This document shows, one piece after another, positions 35,920 to 46,074 of a DNA stretch of 64,000 nucleotides. A model generated the notes under the pieces. That model searched no databases. It saw only the letters and a program-made list of their open reading frames with translations, and was not told the DNA's origin. The stretch is taken from the NCBI GenBank assembly GCA_943788515.1, contig CALSQM010000001.1, positions 128,501 to 192,500 on the forward strand, in the 5' to 3' direction. Position 1 is the stretch's first letter. Each line of letters starts with the position of its first letter. The stretch comes from an uncultured SAR86 cluster bacterium. GTDB lineage: Bacteria > Pseudomonadota > Gammaproteobacteria > Magnimaribacterales > D2472. Position numbers and translations under genes: made by a program.

Positions 35920-36024
35920 CTAAACTTTATATATATTTATTAGATATATATAATCAATTTGATTAAATATTACTTAATTCAATGAAGTAATATATATTTA
36001 TATTAATAAAAACTCTAACAAAAT

Positions 36025-37794
36025 ATGAAACTTAACTTTCTAATAACACTTTTATTATTCTCAAGCATTACATTTGCAAATGATTTGAATATTTCTACAA
36101 CTTCAGGCATTTCTTCTGGCTTTCAAATAAATGGAGTTCATAATTGGGATGATATTCCATATGCACAACCTCCAGTTGGTGATTTAAGATGGAAGGCTCC
36201 CCAAGAAATTTTTAGTAACGAATTAATTGTACCCAGGGTTGATAATTTTTGTGTGCAAAAACCAAGTGGAATGGGCGGATCAGAGTTTGATGGAGATGAA
36301 TTTTTTTCAGGCTCTGAAGATTGTTTATATCTTGATATAAAAGCACCTAAAAACAAGTCTAATGGCCTATTACCTGTTATGTTTTGGATTCATGGTGGAG
36401 GAAACACTTCTGGACTTAAGGATACTTATGATTTTTCTAAAATGGTCAGAAAACATAATGTAATAGTCGTAACAATTAATTATAGATTAGGACCTTTTGG
36501 TTGGTTTACTCATCCCTCAATACAAGGCTTACAGGATAGTGACGATAAATCTTCGAATTTTGGAACATTAGACATCATTACTGCTTTAGAGTGGGTTAAA
36601 TCAAATATATCTTTATTTGGTGGCGATCCAGACAATGTCACTATATTTGGGGAGTCTGCTGGGGGCCATAATGTGCTAAGTTTACTTGTATCTAAAAAGG
36701 CAAAAGGGCTTTTTCATAAAGCTATTAGTCAATCTGGTTACACTACATCAATATCACCAGAAAAAGCCTATAGCCAAAGCAAATCCTCTCCAACGTCCGA
36801 GCACACAAGTTGGAAAATTGTAAATAAGGTTTTAGATAAAGCTGGGCTTAAATCCCAAAATGATTTATCTAATACATAGAAATTAGAAAAATACTTAAAG
36901 AATTAGACGCTAGAGATTTCTTCATAAATTATTCAGATAGACCGTCATATCAAGAAATCCCTTTATTAACTAGTGATGGTATTGTAATTCCAATGGACGG
37001 TTTAAAAAACTCTCTTTCAAACAAAAAGCATGTCAATATTGTCCCAACAATAGCTGGCTCAAATAAAGATGAGGTCAAATTGTGGCTAGCCTCTGCTGAA
37101 TATTTTGTTGGTCTTGAATATTCTTTCTTTGGCTCCTTGTTGGGCGTTCCCCGAGTTGGATTAAAAGATGAGGCGGCATTCGAATTATTTAATAGTTACA
37201 GAAGCAGGGCCTGGAAATTAAGAGGAGTGGATAACCCTTTGAGGAGTTTAGCTTCTGCAGGAAATAATGATCTCTATGCATATAGATATGACTGGGATGA
37301 TCATAGAAAATGGCCTGTAGCAAATTTTAAAAAATTAATTGGAGCTGCTCATGCTACCGAAATTCCTTTATTAACAGGAAATAATAAGCTAGTTGGTGAT
37401 TATGGATTTTTAATATATCCCAAGGGTCCTTCAAAGTCATTCTTATCAAAAAATATGATGAATTTCTGGGCAAACTTTGCAAAAACCGCTAAGCCTGGTA
37501 TATCTTCAAATAAACAAGAATGGACTAAATACGATGGATTGGATGAGATAGAGTCCAATTTTATGGTCCTTGATAATAGAAAGAATTTAAAAATGGATAA
37601 AGATCAGAATTCCTTTAAATCTCTTGTTAATGATTTGTACTATGAAGAAGACATTACCGACCTTAGAGAAGTGTGTAGTCCTTCTACAAATGCTAACTTT
37701 TGTAGGTGATGATTTGTACGATGATTATGTTAATTTTTACCCAGGACAATGTAACAGAGGTGATGCAGAAGAATTTTTTAAGAGCAAATGCTAG
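36025..37794 (+). pseudogene. Type B carboxylesterase broken by one, probably two, frameshifts
   Basis: The first part (36025-36879) has a signal peptide (MKLNFLITLLLFSSITFA), the family pattern IPYAQPPVGDLRWKAP, SEDCLYLDIKAP, the oxyanion loop WIHGGG and the nucleophile elbow FGESAGGHNV. The frame then stops at TAG 36877, while homologous-looking sequence continues in the next frame without a stop from 36876 to 37709 (KELDARDFFINYSDRP...), where an ATEIPLL segment holds the His/Glu region. A second shift near 37700 would add a hydrophilic, Cys-containing tail (DDLYDDYVNFYPGQCNRGD...) ending at TAG 37792-37794. The breaks are not in homopolymers, so decay is more likely than sequencing error, though the latter is possible. 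Confidence 0.75.
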
Positions 37795-37818
37795 CTTTAT
37801 AGATTATTAAATATACCT

Positions 37819-38253
37819 TTAATTTCTAGCCTTATCTTTTAATTTAAGAACCTCGATATCTTTAATTCTAATTAAATCAGCTATCCTTCTTATAAGGCGC
37901 TCCTCATCAACATCCAACTGAGAGTCAGCAAAAGCGACATCCCAAAGAAAACTTATTAATGATAGTTTTTCTTCTTTACTAAAATCATTATTTATATCTG
38001 CAATAAACTCATGAAAAGATACGCTATCCTTACTGTAGGTTTCAATGATTGAAAATATTTCTTCATCAGTTTTATTTACTTTCTTTGAAATTTTTTTTAT
38101 CTCTTCAATCAAAAGATTAAGCTCTAAATCAGAAATATCACCATCAGATCGAGCAATCTCATAAGCAAGGACAGCGCCAATAAGCTCTATTTCAAATTCA
38201 GGATTTTTTTGAATATCTTGTGTTACTTTTTTCTTTTTAAATATATTAAGCAT
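37819..38253 (-). CDS. TerB-like protein
   Basis: 144 residues, mostly helical, with the TerB/DjlA-N pattern: two acidic metal-binding-like helices, seen as AYEIARSDGDISDLELNLL and LWDVAFADSQLDVDEERLIRRIADLI. A basic N-terminal tail (MLNIFKKKKVTQD) precedes them. The family is named for tellurite resistance but its basic role is unclear; many members stand alone in genomes with no tellurite genes, as here. It overlaps the end of the WecA-like gene by 8 bases and is probably co-expressed with it. Confidence 0.8.
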   Translation of the reverse strand: MLNIFKKKKVTQDIQKNPEFEIELIGAVLAYEIARSDGDISDLELNLLIEEIKKISKKVNKTDEEIFSIIETYSKDSVSFHEFIADINNDFSKEEKLSLISFLWDVAFADSQLDVDEERLIRRIADLIRIKDIEVLKLKDKARN

Positions 38254-39637
38254 TTTTATTTAGTTGGGTTCTTGTAACTACATAATAACAAAGAGAGAAG
38301 ATAACAAAAATTAAAAATGATATATATTCTTGAGTAATAAAATATTTTTGCAAAAATAATCCAAATAAACATAAAAGAGTTGAGGCAAAGATATAGCAGA
38401 CAAGCGTTTGGCTTGAGGACAAGCCTTTATCAAGTAACATATGGTGGAGATGATCTCTTCCTGGTCTAAATGGCATCACTCCTTTAATTATTCTGGACGT
38501 CATAACACTAATACAATCTAGTACTGGGATAGCAACAAACCATAAAGCTGTTACTGGGGTTATGACAACTCCAGCAGGAGCATAGCCTTGACTATAAAAT
38601 ATGCAGGCAACTGCAATACAAAAACCTATTAGATTTGATCCCGTATCACCCAAAAATACTCTTCGTTTTTTTCCAAGGTAACCCAGGTTATATAAAAGAA
38701 ATCCTATAATACTTCCAATAAGCAAAAGGGATCCTGGATGATAGGACCCTAAAAGCAGTAAAAATGTAAGAGGTACAAGACCAAGCATTGCGCACATGCC
38801 ATTAAGACCATCACTCATATTAAAAGCATTCATAAGACCAACGATACAAAAGACTGTAAAGATAGTTGAGGCAGACCCTAAAAGTATTGAACCATCACCT
38901 AGAAGGTTACCAACACTTAATAATGACTCACCGCTAAAAACAACAAATATATATGCAATAACAGCCTGAAATGCCAATCTATAGGATGCTCTAAGACCAA
39001 ATAGATCATCAAACAACATTATAGCTATTATTAAAGCTCCACATATTAATGCTGAGAGAGTAACAGTATCAATAATAATATTATTAGAACTTACAAGACT
39101 GGTTAATAGCACTTCCTCAACATTGGATTCATCCAATTCAATTTTTGAAACCTCCCCATTATCATATTTATAAATTTGAGTTTCTCCTGAAGCTAGCGTA
39201 ACCAAAAAATTACCATCACTAGTTGGCTCAACTTTTATTTGGGTCGGCACTTGATTTTTAGTTTCTATGTCAATAGATACAGATTGAGATTGAGTATCTT
39301 TCTCTATAGAAAGATCATATTCGATATCATCAACCTGATATTTCCTTGTTAAAGTTTCTCCAAGGATTTCAGAATTTTTAAATAAGCCTTTATTAGAGTA
39401 TTGGGTATCAATATTAATATCAGTAAGACTGCTCAATAATAAGGCAGATACCAATACACCAACATATATTGAAATCCCTCCAGTGAGAGGGGTAGCCCTA
39501 TCGTGAAATTTTCTACTTTTTTCAGGTATATCAATTAAGATATTATTAGTTTTTGCAATATTTCTAAAGAAACCATTGAAAGTAATCGAGGCAAAAATAC
39601 TGAAAAATAATATTGAAAGATTTGCGCTGGTTAACAT
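38246..39637 (-). CDS. WecA-like polyprenyl-phosphate N-acetylhexosamine-1-phosphate transferase with a large insertion
   Basis: Inner-membrane enzyme of the MraY/WecA family that starts glycan synthesis on undecaprenyl phosphate. Family motifs are visible: RKFHDRATPLTGGISIY after the first helix, the Asp pair in MLFDDLFGLRAS (210-211), NAFNMSDGLNGM (270-281), FLGDTGSNLIGF and the His motif PFRPGRDHLHHML. At 463 residues it is about 100 longer than WecA. The extra length is a soluble, beta-looking segment at residues about 72-188 between membrane helices 2 and 3. It faces the periplasm if the topology is as in WecA. The enzyme may serve the glycan exported by the genes at 31-35 kb. Confidence 0.85.
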   Translation of the reverse strand: MLTSANLSILFFSIFASITFNGFFRNIAKTNNILIDIPEKSRKFHDRATPLTGGISIYVGVLVSALLLSSLTDINIDTQYSNKGLFKNSEILGETLTRKYQVDDIEYDLSIEKDTQSQSVSIDIETKNQVPTQIKVEPTSDGNFLVTLASGETQIYKYDNGEVSKIELDESNVEEVLLTSLVSSNNIIIDTVTLSALICGALIIAIMLFDDLFGLRASYRLAFQAVIAYIFVVFSGESLLSVGNLLGDGSILLGSASTIFTVFCIVGLMNAFNMSDGLNGMCAMLGLVPLTFLLLLGSYHPGSLLLIGSIIGFLLYNLGYLGKKRRVFLGDTGSNLIGFCIAVACIFYSQGYAPAGVVITPVTALWFVAIPVLDCISVMTSRIIKGVMPFRPGRDHLHHMLLDKGLSSSQTLVCYIFASTLLCLFGLFLQKYFITQEYISFLIFVIFSLCYYVVTRTQLNKNA

Positions 39638-39789
39638 TTGTTTCCCTATTGAGAATATAAATATATTATAAGGTAAATAATTTAAGAAACTATGTTTACA
39701 AATAAATCATTTATAAATCTTGATAAGTCTTTGTTTATCTTTTTAGAAAAATATACTGGCTACCTAAAAATTAATTATTTAAATAACAT
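39638..39789. other. Divergent intergenic region
   Basis: 152 AT-rich bases between the divergently transcribed WecA-like (-) and inositol-phosphatase family (+) genes. It must hold promoters for both, but no box pair stands out clearly. Confidence 0.4.
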
Positions 39790-40542
39790 ATGAGTTCATT
39801 AGATCTACATCAACAAATAGAAATCGCAAAAAATGCAGCCAAAGAAGCTGGCAAAGTTCTTTTACACAAAAAAGATAGTTTAAATCAAGCAATATTTTCG
39901 TCGGATAAAGATATTAAATTGAAGGCCGATATAGAGGCCGAGAATATAATCAAATCAATCCTTGAAAAGAAATCATCTTTCCCTATTCTGGCTGAGGAGA
40001 GTGGTAAGTCTAAAGAGCATTTGGATGAGACTTTTTGGGTTGTTGACCCTCTTGATGGGACTGCAAATTATGCAAGAGATATTCCTCTTTGTTGTGTATC
40101 CATAGCTCTAATGCACAAAATGAATCCTGTCCTTGGTGTTATATATGATTTTAATAATAATGATCTCTATGAGGGTCATTTGGATGGAGAGGCTAAATTA
40201 AACGAAGTGGCTATTAAAGTATCTGGCACAACCCTCCCCAGTGAAGGTATCTTAGTTACTGGTCTCCCAAACAACACAGACTACTCTGACCAAGCGTTAC
40301 TAGGAATGGTCAAAGATTTTCAAAAATGGAGAAAAGTTAGAATGATAGGATCTGCGGCTATAGCATCATGCTATGTTGCTTCTGCAAAAGCTGATGTATA
40401 TAAAGAGTTTGGAACATATATATGGGATGTTGCTGCAGGAGCTGCGATAGTCAATGCCTCAGGTGGAAGAGCTGAGATTACAAATCAAAGAGATAACTTT
40501 CAGGTAGATGTTCATTTTTCCAATTCTTATATCCTGGATTAG
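39790..40542 (+). CDS. Inositol monophosphatase family phosphatase (SuhB/CysQ-like)
   Basis: Mg2+-dependent phosphatase of 250 residues. The metal-binding motifs are present: LAEESGKSKE, WVVDPLDGTANYARDIP (the DPLDGT signature) and IWDVAAGAAIVNASGG near the end. The family acts on inositol phosphates, 3'-phosphoadenosine phosphates (CysQ) or fructose bisphosphate; the sequence alone does not separate these. It starts four bases upstream of the photolyase spacing and is probably co-transcribed with phrB, which follows after 3 bases. Confidence 0.85.
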   Translation: MSSLDLHQQIEIAKNAAKEAGKVLLHKKDSLNQAIFSSDKDIKLKADIEAENIIKSILEKKSSFPILAEESGKSKEHLDETFWVVDPLDGTANYARDIPLCCVSIALMHKMNPVLGVIYDFNNNDLYEGHLDGEAKLNEVAIKVSGTTLPSEGILVTGLPNNTDYSDQALLGMVKDFQKWRKVRMIGSAAIASCYVASAKADVYKEFGTYIWDVAAGAAIVNASGGRAEITNQRDNFQVDVHFSNSYILD

Positions 40543-40545
40543 TAT

Positions 40546-41961
40546 ATGAAAAGTATTATTTGGTTTAGAAATGACCTTAGGTTAGATGATAATCCTTCCT
40601 TGCGTGAGGCATGTAAAAATTCATCAGAATTACATGCAATTTTTTTGTACTCCTATGATCAGTTAGAAAAACATAACGAGGCGAACGTTAAAATAGATTT
40701 CCTAATAAAAAACCTTCAATGTCTTAATGTTAGCCTGCAAAAACTTAATATCCCATTAACTATTATTAACAGCGAAGGGTTTGAACAAGATCCTGATATT
40801 ATTCTAAATCTTGCCAAAGAAAGAAATGTAGAAAAAGTTTTTATCAACAAACAGTTTGGTAGCGATGAGCAAAATAGGGATAAAAGAGCTCGAGAGTTGC
40901 TGAATGCTGCAAACATTAAAACTGAATTTTTCAATGATCAGATAGTATATGAAGCTGGTTCAATAAGAACTGGTCAAGATAATCCATATTCAGTTTTCAC
41001 TCCGTTTAAAAGAAAGTGGGTTGAAAGTTTTGATATGGAATTTTTAGATATTGACTATGATTACGCTCCACAAAAAAATATTGATTTAGAATCTAATTTT
41101 GATGGCTTTGATTTTAAGCATGAAATAATACATAAGGTTGATATGTCACTTTGGCCAGCGGGAGAAGAGCACGCAAAAAATAGACTAGTAGATTTTTTAG
41201 AAAACAGAGCTGTTAACTACTCAAAAGATAGAAATGATCCTATCAAAGATGGTACTAGTAGAATGTCTCCATACTTGGCATTGGGTGTTATTTCTTCAAA
41301 AAGATGCATTCTTGAGGGGTTAAAATTAAATAATTTTGAATTCAATTCAGGCAATAGCGGAATTACTAAATGGATTGACGAAATTGTTTGGAGAGAGTTT
41401 TATAGAAATATTATGTTTTCTTTTCCAAAAGTTGGCCGCAATCAACCATTTCAAGATTTTTCTAAATCTATACAGTGGAGGTTTGAAGAGACAGAGCTTC
41501 ATGCATGGAAAACTGGTATGACTGGTTTTCCAATTATTGATGCTGCTATGAGGCAATTACTCCATGAGGGATGGATGCATAATAGATTGCGGATGGTGGT
41601 AGCAATGTTCTTCACAAAGAATATGCTTCATGACTGGAGACTGGGTGAGGCGTACTTTATGCAAAACCTTATAGATGGTGATTTTTCATCTAATAATGGC
41701 GGTTGGCAGTGGAGTAGTTCAACTGGAACGGATGCGGCACCTTATTTTAGAATTTTTAACCCTGTAACTCAGTCAACCAACTTTGATAAAGAAGGGTTAT
41801 TTATCAAAAAATACGTTCCTGAGTTAAAAGATTTAGATAAATCAGTTATTCATGACCCTCCAAAAGAGCACAGAAAGTATTGTGGTTATCCTGATCAGAT
41901 ATTAGATCTTAAAGCATCCCGTCTAAGAGCTATAGATGCTTTTAAAGAAGCAAAAAGCTAA
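40546..41961 (+). CDS. phrB: Deoxyribodipyrimidine photolyase
   Basis: Light-driven repair of cyclobutane pyrimidine dimers. The N-terminal antenna domain starts IIWFRNDLRLDDNPSLREA; the FAD-binding helical domain shows DGTSRMSPYLALGVIS, WIDEIVWREFYRNIMF, GFPIIDAAMRQLLHEGWMHNRLRM and the signature WQWSSSTGTDAAPYFRIFNP. Length 471 is standard for class I enzymes. A photolyase fits a sunlit surface-ocean life style. Confidence 0.94.
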   Translation: MKSIIWFRNDLRLDDNPSLREACKNSSELHAIFLYSYDQLEKHNEANVKIDFLIKNLQCLNVSLQKLNIPLTIINSEGFEQDPDIILNLAKERNVEKVFINKQFGSDEQNRDKRARELLNAANIKTEFFNDQIVYEAGSIRTGQDNPYSVFTPFKRKWVESFDMEFLDIDYDYAPQKNIDLESNFDGFDFKHEIIHKVDMSLWPAGEEHAKNRLVDFLENRAVNYSKDRNDPIKDGTSRMSPYLALGVISSKRCILEGLKLNNFEFNSGNSGITKWIDEIVWREFYRNIMFSFPKVGRNQPFQDFSKSIQWRFEETELHAWKTGMTGFPIIDAAMRQLLHEGWMHNRLRMVVAMFFTKNMLHDWRLGEAYFMQNLIDGDFSSNNGGWQWSSSTGTDAAPYFRIFNPVTQSTNFDKEGLFIKKYVPELKDLDKSVIHDPPKEHRKYCGYPDQILDLKASRLRAIDAFKEAKS

Positions 41962-42036
41962 TACATTTTTTTATAGTTAACAAATTTTTTCTTCTGTATA
42001 CTCTATGCACAATATAACTATTTAGATGAGGTTCTT

Positions 42037-43716
42037 ATGAGTAGTTTTCTTTCAGATTTAGAGATAGCCAACCAGGCAAATAAAAAACATATAAATGATA
42101 TTGCAAAACAAATTGATGTTCCTCAAGAAGCACTCATTGTTTATGGAAATGATAAAGCAAAGATTAATTACGATTTTTTAGATAAGTGCAAAGATAAAAA
42201 AAATGGCAAGTTGATTTTAGTAACTGCAATTTCTCCAACTCCAGCTGGAGAGGGAAAGACTACAACAAGCGTGGGTTTGGTAGATGGGCTTTGTCATAAT
42301 GGTAAGAAGGCTATGATCTGCTTGAGAGAACCTAGTCTTGGGCCATGTTTTGGTATGAAAGGAGGAGCAGCGGGTGGTGGCTATGCTCAAGTAGTTCCAA
42401 TGACAGATATAAACCTTCATTTTACTGGAGATTTTCATGCTATTGGCGCAGCTCATAATTTGTTATCAGCCCTTATAGACAATCACATTCACTGGGAGAA
42501 TGACTTAAATATTGATCCAAGAAGAATTACTTGGAAAAGGGTTGTTGATATGAATGATAGATCACTAAGGGATATTACTTGTGGTTTAGGCGGAACAGGC
42601 AATGGTATTCCAAGGCAAAGTGGTTTTGATATCACAGTTGCATCAGAGATAATGGCTGTTTTTTGTCTTGCTACTGATTTAGAAGATTTAGAAAAAAGAA
42701 TTGGAAATATAGTATTTGCTTATACTAGAAATCTTGAGCCTGTAAGGGTTCATCAATTGAATGCACAAGGCGCTCTTACTGCATTATTAAGAGATGCATT
42801 CCAACCCAATCTAGTTCAAACCCTTGAAAATAATCCAGCTCTTATGCACGGGGGGCCATTTGCGAATATTGCTCATGGTTGTAATTCAGTTATGGCCACT
42901 AAGACTGCCTTAAAACTTGCTGATTATGTTGTTACTGAGGCTGGTTTTGGTGCAGACTTGGGAGCAGAAAAATTCTTTGATATTAAGTGCCGTAAGGCAG
43001 GCCTTTCTCCTGATGCAGTTGTTCTAGTTGCCACAACTAAAGCTCTAAAAATGCATGGAGGTGTTAAAAAAGAAGACCTTAAAGATGAAAATATCGATGC
43101 TGTTACAGAGGGATGTAAAAATTTAGCAAAACATATTAGTAATATTGAGCAATTTGGAGTTCCAGTAACTGTTGCTATTAATGAATTTTATACAGACACA
43201 AAGGATGAACATCAGGCAATAATTGATTTTTGTAAAAATCTTAATGTTGTTTGTAAGATATCCTCTCATTGGGAGAACGGGGGCGCTGGTGCATCGGATT
43301 TAGCTGCTCATATTTCAGATTTAGTTGATTCAACTGAATCATCTTTCAAAACACTCTATGAAGATGACATGTCCTTGTGGGAAAAGACGAGGCATATTGC
43401 TCGAACTATTTATGGTGCTGACGATATTATTGCTGATCAAAGAGTTAGGAATAAATTTGCTCAACTTGAAAAGGAAGGTTTTGGAAAGTATCCAATTTGT
43501 ATGGCAAAAACTCAGTATAGTTTTTCAACAGACCCACTGTTAATGGGAGCGCCAACTGGGCATGAGGTTCCGATTAGAGAGGTTCGCCTATGTTCGGGTG
43601 CAGAATTTATAGTTGTTGTATGCGGCGCAATTATGACGATGCCAGGCCTGCCCAGGAAGCCAGCATCTGAAGCTATTGGCGTAGATAAAGATAAAAATAT
43701 TGAAGGATTATTCTAG
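42037..43716 (+). CDS. fhs: Formate--tetrahydrofolate ligase
   Basis: ATP-dependent synthesis of N10-formyl-tetrahydrofolate from formate. The nucleotide-binding loop [61 protein letters not shown] and the C-terminal [15 protein letters not shown] are typical. Length 559 is normal. A ribosome site (GAGG) stands before the ATG. The product is also the formyl donor that the formyltransferase-like enzyme of the pse cluster would need. Confidence 0.96.
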   Translation: MSSFLSDLEIANQANKKHINDIAKQIDVPQEALIVYGNDKAKINYDFLDKCKDKKNGKLILVTAISPTPAGEGKTTTSVGLVDGLCHNGKKAMICLREPSLGPCFGMKGGAAGGGYAQVVPMTDINLHFTGDFHAIGAAHNLLSALIDNHIHWENDLNIDPRRITWKRVVDMNDRSLRDITCGLGGTGNGIPRQSGFDITVASEIMAVFCLATDLEDLEKRIGNIVFAYTRNLEPVRVHQLNAQGALTALLRDAFQPNLVQTLENNPALMHGGPFANIAHGCNSVMATKTALKLADYVVTEAGFGADLGAEKFFDIKCRKAGLSPDAVVLVATTKALKMHGGVKKEDLKDENIDAVTEGCKNLAKHISNIEQFGVPVTVAINEFYTDTKDEHQAIIDFCKNLNVVCKISSHWENGGAGASDLAAHISDLVDSTESSFKTLYEDDMSLWEKTRHIARTIYGADDIIADQRVRNKFAQLEKEGFGKYPICMAKTQYSFSTDPLLMGAPTGHEVPIREVRLCSGAEFIVVVCGAIMTMPGLPRKPASEAIGVDKDKNIEGLF

Positions 43717-43784
43717 AAATCTAAATAGTTTACATAAATCAATTTGTGTATAATTTGTTTCTTAAATTACATGGTAAAAAACAT

Positions 43785-45209
43785 ATGAAAGATAAATTAA
43801 AATTTTATATTAACGGTCAGTGGGTCGAGTCTGAATCTAATAAAAAGATTGAGGTTATTAACCCAGCCAATGAATCTATAGTAGGTCACGTAACAGCAGG
43901 AACTAAAGAAGATATTGACCATGCTGTTGAAGCAGCATTGAGCGCATTCGAAACATATCAGTTTTCTTCTAAAGAGGATCGAATAGAGATTCTTAATAAT
44001 GTTATAGCTGAGTATGAAAATAGATATCAAGATTTTGTAGATACTATTACCGAAGAGATGGGTGCACCTTTATGGTTATCTTCCAAAGCTCAGGCATCGA
44101 CAGGAATTAAAAATTTAAATGAAACTTTAGATGCTCTTAAAGAATATCAATTTGAGAAAGCAGAGGGCGATTACATTCTTATGAAAGAGCCGATCGGAGT
44201 TGTGGGTATGATTACTCCATGGAATTGGCCAATGAATCAAATTACTACTAAAGTATCAGCTGCATTAGCAGCAGGTTGTACTATGGTATTAAAACCAAGC
44301 GAAATATCTCCCTATTGTGCAATGCTTCTTGCAGAAGTTTTTGATACTGCTGGTGTTCCTGCTGGAATCTTTAATGTTGTTAACGGATATGGCCCAACTG
44401 TAGGGGCGGCATTATCTGAGCACAAGGATGTAGATATGATGTCATTCACTGGTTCAACAAGAGCAGGTATAGCAGTCGCACAAGCTTCAGCTTCTACTGT
44501 AAAACGTGTTCACCAGGAACTTGGTGGTAAGTCTTCTAATATTATTTTAGATGATGTTGCTGATCTTGAAAGATCTGTAAAAGGTGGAGCAGGGCATTGT
44601 TTTTTAAATTCAGGCCAGTCATGTAATGCACCAACAAAGATGCTAGTTTCTGCAACAAATTATGAAAAAGCTGTTGAAGTTGCTGCAGCTACAGCAGAAA
44701 GTACAACTGTGGGTGATCCTCATGGTGAGTTTAGAATGGGACCAATAGCTAACAAAGTTCAGTATGAAAAAGTGCTAAGAATGATAGAGATTGGAATCGA
44801 AGAGGGAGCAACACTAGTTGCTGGTGGAGTTGAAAGACCAGACGGTTATGACAGTGGTTATTATGTTAAACCAACAGTATTTGCCAACGTAACCCCTGAT
44901 ATGACTATTGCTCAAGAAGAGATATTCGGACCAGTTCTTTCTATCATTAAGTATGAAACAGAGGAAGAGGCTATAAAAATAGCCAATGATACCGAATATG
45001 GTTTAGCTGGTTATATCCAAGGCGAACCAGGTCATGCCCATGAGGTCGCAAAAAAAATAAGAGCTGGCCAAATTATTATTAATGGCGGAGCAAGAGGAAC
45101 AGGCGCACCATTTGGAGGCTATAAAGCTTCCGGAAATGGAAGAGAGCATGGTCTCCATGGTCTAGAAGAGTGTCTTGAAACTAAGGCTGTTATAGCTCCA
45201 GGTGCCTAA
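43785..45209 (+). CDS. NAD(P)+-dependent aldehyde dehydrogenase
   Basis: Aldehyde dehydrogenase superfamily, 474 residues from the ATG at 43785 (MKDKLKFYINGQWVES), which fits the family start better than the in-frame ATG at 43746. Active-site features: WNWPMNQITTKVSAALAAGC (Asn), HQELGGKSSNIIL (general base Glu), NSGQSCNAPTKML (nucleophile Cys) and EEIFGPVLSI. The substrate cannot be told. Its 3' end overlaps the end of the convergent class II aldolase gene by 4 bases. Confidence 0.9.
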   Translation: MKDKLKFYINGQWVESESNKKIEVINPANESIVGHVTAGTKEDIDHAVEAALSAFETYQFSSKEDRIEILNNVIAEYENRYQDFVDTITEEMGAPLWLSSKAQASTGIKNLNETLDALKEYQFEKAEGDYILMKEPIGVVGMITPWNWPMNQITTKVSAALAAGCTMVLKPSEISPYCAMLLAEVFDTAGVPAGIFNVVNGYGPTVGAALSEHKDVDMMSFTGSTRAGIAVAQASASTVKRVHQELGGKSSNIILDDVADLERSVKGGAGHCFLNSGQSCNAPTKMLVSATNYEKAVEVAAATAESTTVGDPHGEFRMGPIANKVQYEKVLRMIEIGIEEGATLVAGGVERPDGYDSGYYVKPTVFANVTPDMTIAQEEIFGPVLSIIKYETEEEAIKIANDTEYGLAGYIQGEPGHAHEVAKKIRAGQIIINGGARGTGAPFGGYKASGNGREHGLHGLEECLETKAVIAPGA

Positions 45210-46015
45210 TCTAATAGATCAGGTTCTTTTTTCATTATCATATCAAATGCTGGTTGGTAGCTTGCCCAAGCTGCCACATCATTTGCTATAAAGTTTCTTG
45301 TTTTCACTGCAGTATCATGCGGAATTATTACAGGATTACCTGCGGCCTCTGCCATGAGCTGTGCCTGACAGCACCTTTCCATAGACATATAAAACCATAA
45401 AGCGATATCCACAGATGGCCCTGTTGTTAAAATGCCGTGATTTTGAAGAATAATTACTTTTTTGTCCCCAAGGGCTTTGGCTATTTCATCACCTTCATCA
45501 ACTTCTTCTACAACACCTGAAAAATCTTTATACATTGCTTGGGTTTCATAAAATGCACAGGCATCTTGAGATATTGGATCTAATGGCTTACCTAAAGTTG
45601 AGAATGTTCTTCCATATATAGAATGAGAATGAGCAGCAGCATTAACATCTGGTCTTGCTGCATGAAGTCTTGAATGTATAGCAAAGGCAGCAACATTTAC
45701 ATCTTTATCACCTTGCACAACCTTTCCATCATGATTAACAAGTATTAAGTCTGAAACAGATATTTGAGAGAAGTGAACCCCAAGAGGATTTACCCAAAAA
45801 TGATCAGAAAATTCAGGATCTCTTAGCGTGATATGCCCAGCAACTCCTTCGTTGAAACCAAAATAAGCAAACATTCTAAATCCGGCAGCTAGTTTTTCTA
45901 ACTGATTTCTTCTTAGTTCTGCTACGTTGGCAAATTCAGTCATTTCCAGGCCTTTACCCTTAAGTGGAAGCCTGCCGTCAGTAATATCTATTTTAATTGG
46001 TGAAACATTTGTCAT
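45206..46015 (-). CDS. Class II aldolase/adducin family protein
   Basis: 269 residues. The zinc-binding His motifs are visible: AAHSHSIYGRTFSTLG, and ILQNHGILTTGPSV, with GHITLRDPEFSDHFWVNPLG ahead of them. Members include fuculose- and ribulose-phosphate aldolases and epimerases, but many with this sequence type are of unknown substrate. AAGGA directly precedes the start. It is convergent with the aldehyde dehydrogenase gene and divergent from fumC; its role may be in sugar or short-chain aldehyde use together with that dehydrogenase. Confidence 0.85.
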   Translation of the reverse strand: MTNVSPIKIDITDGRLPLKGKGLEMTEFANVAELRRNQLEKLAAGFRMFAYFGFNEGVAGHITLRDPEFSDHFWVNPLGVHFSQISVSDLILVNHDGKVVQGDKDVNVAAFAIHSRLHAARPDVNAAAHSHSIYGRTFSTLGKPLDPISQDACAFYETQAMYKDFSGVVEEVDEGDEIAKALGDKKVIILQNHGILTTGPSVDIALWFYMSMERCCQAQLMAEAAGNPVIIPHDTAVKTRNFIANDVAAWASYQPAFDMIMKKEPDLLD

Positions 46016-46074
46016 TCCTTATACCTCAATGCATGTTTGAATGTTAAAATAGCTTACCAAAAAAAAGGATTATT

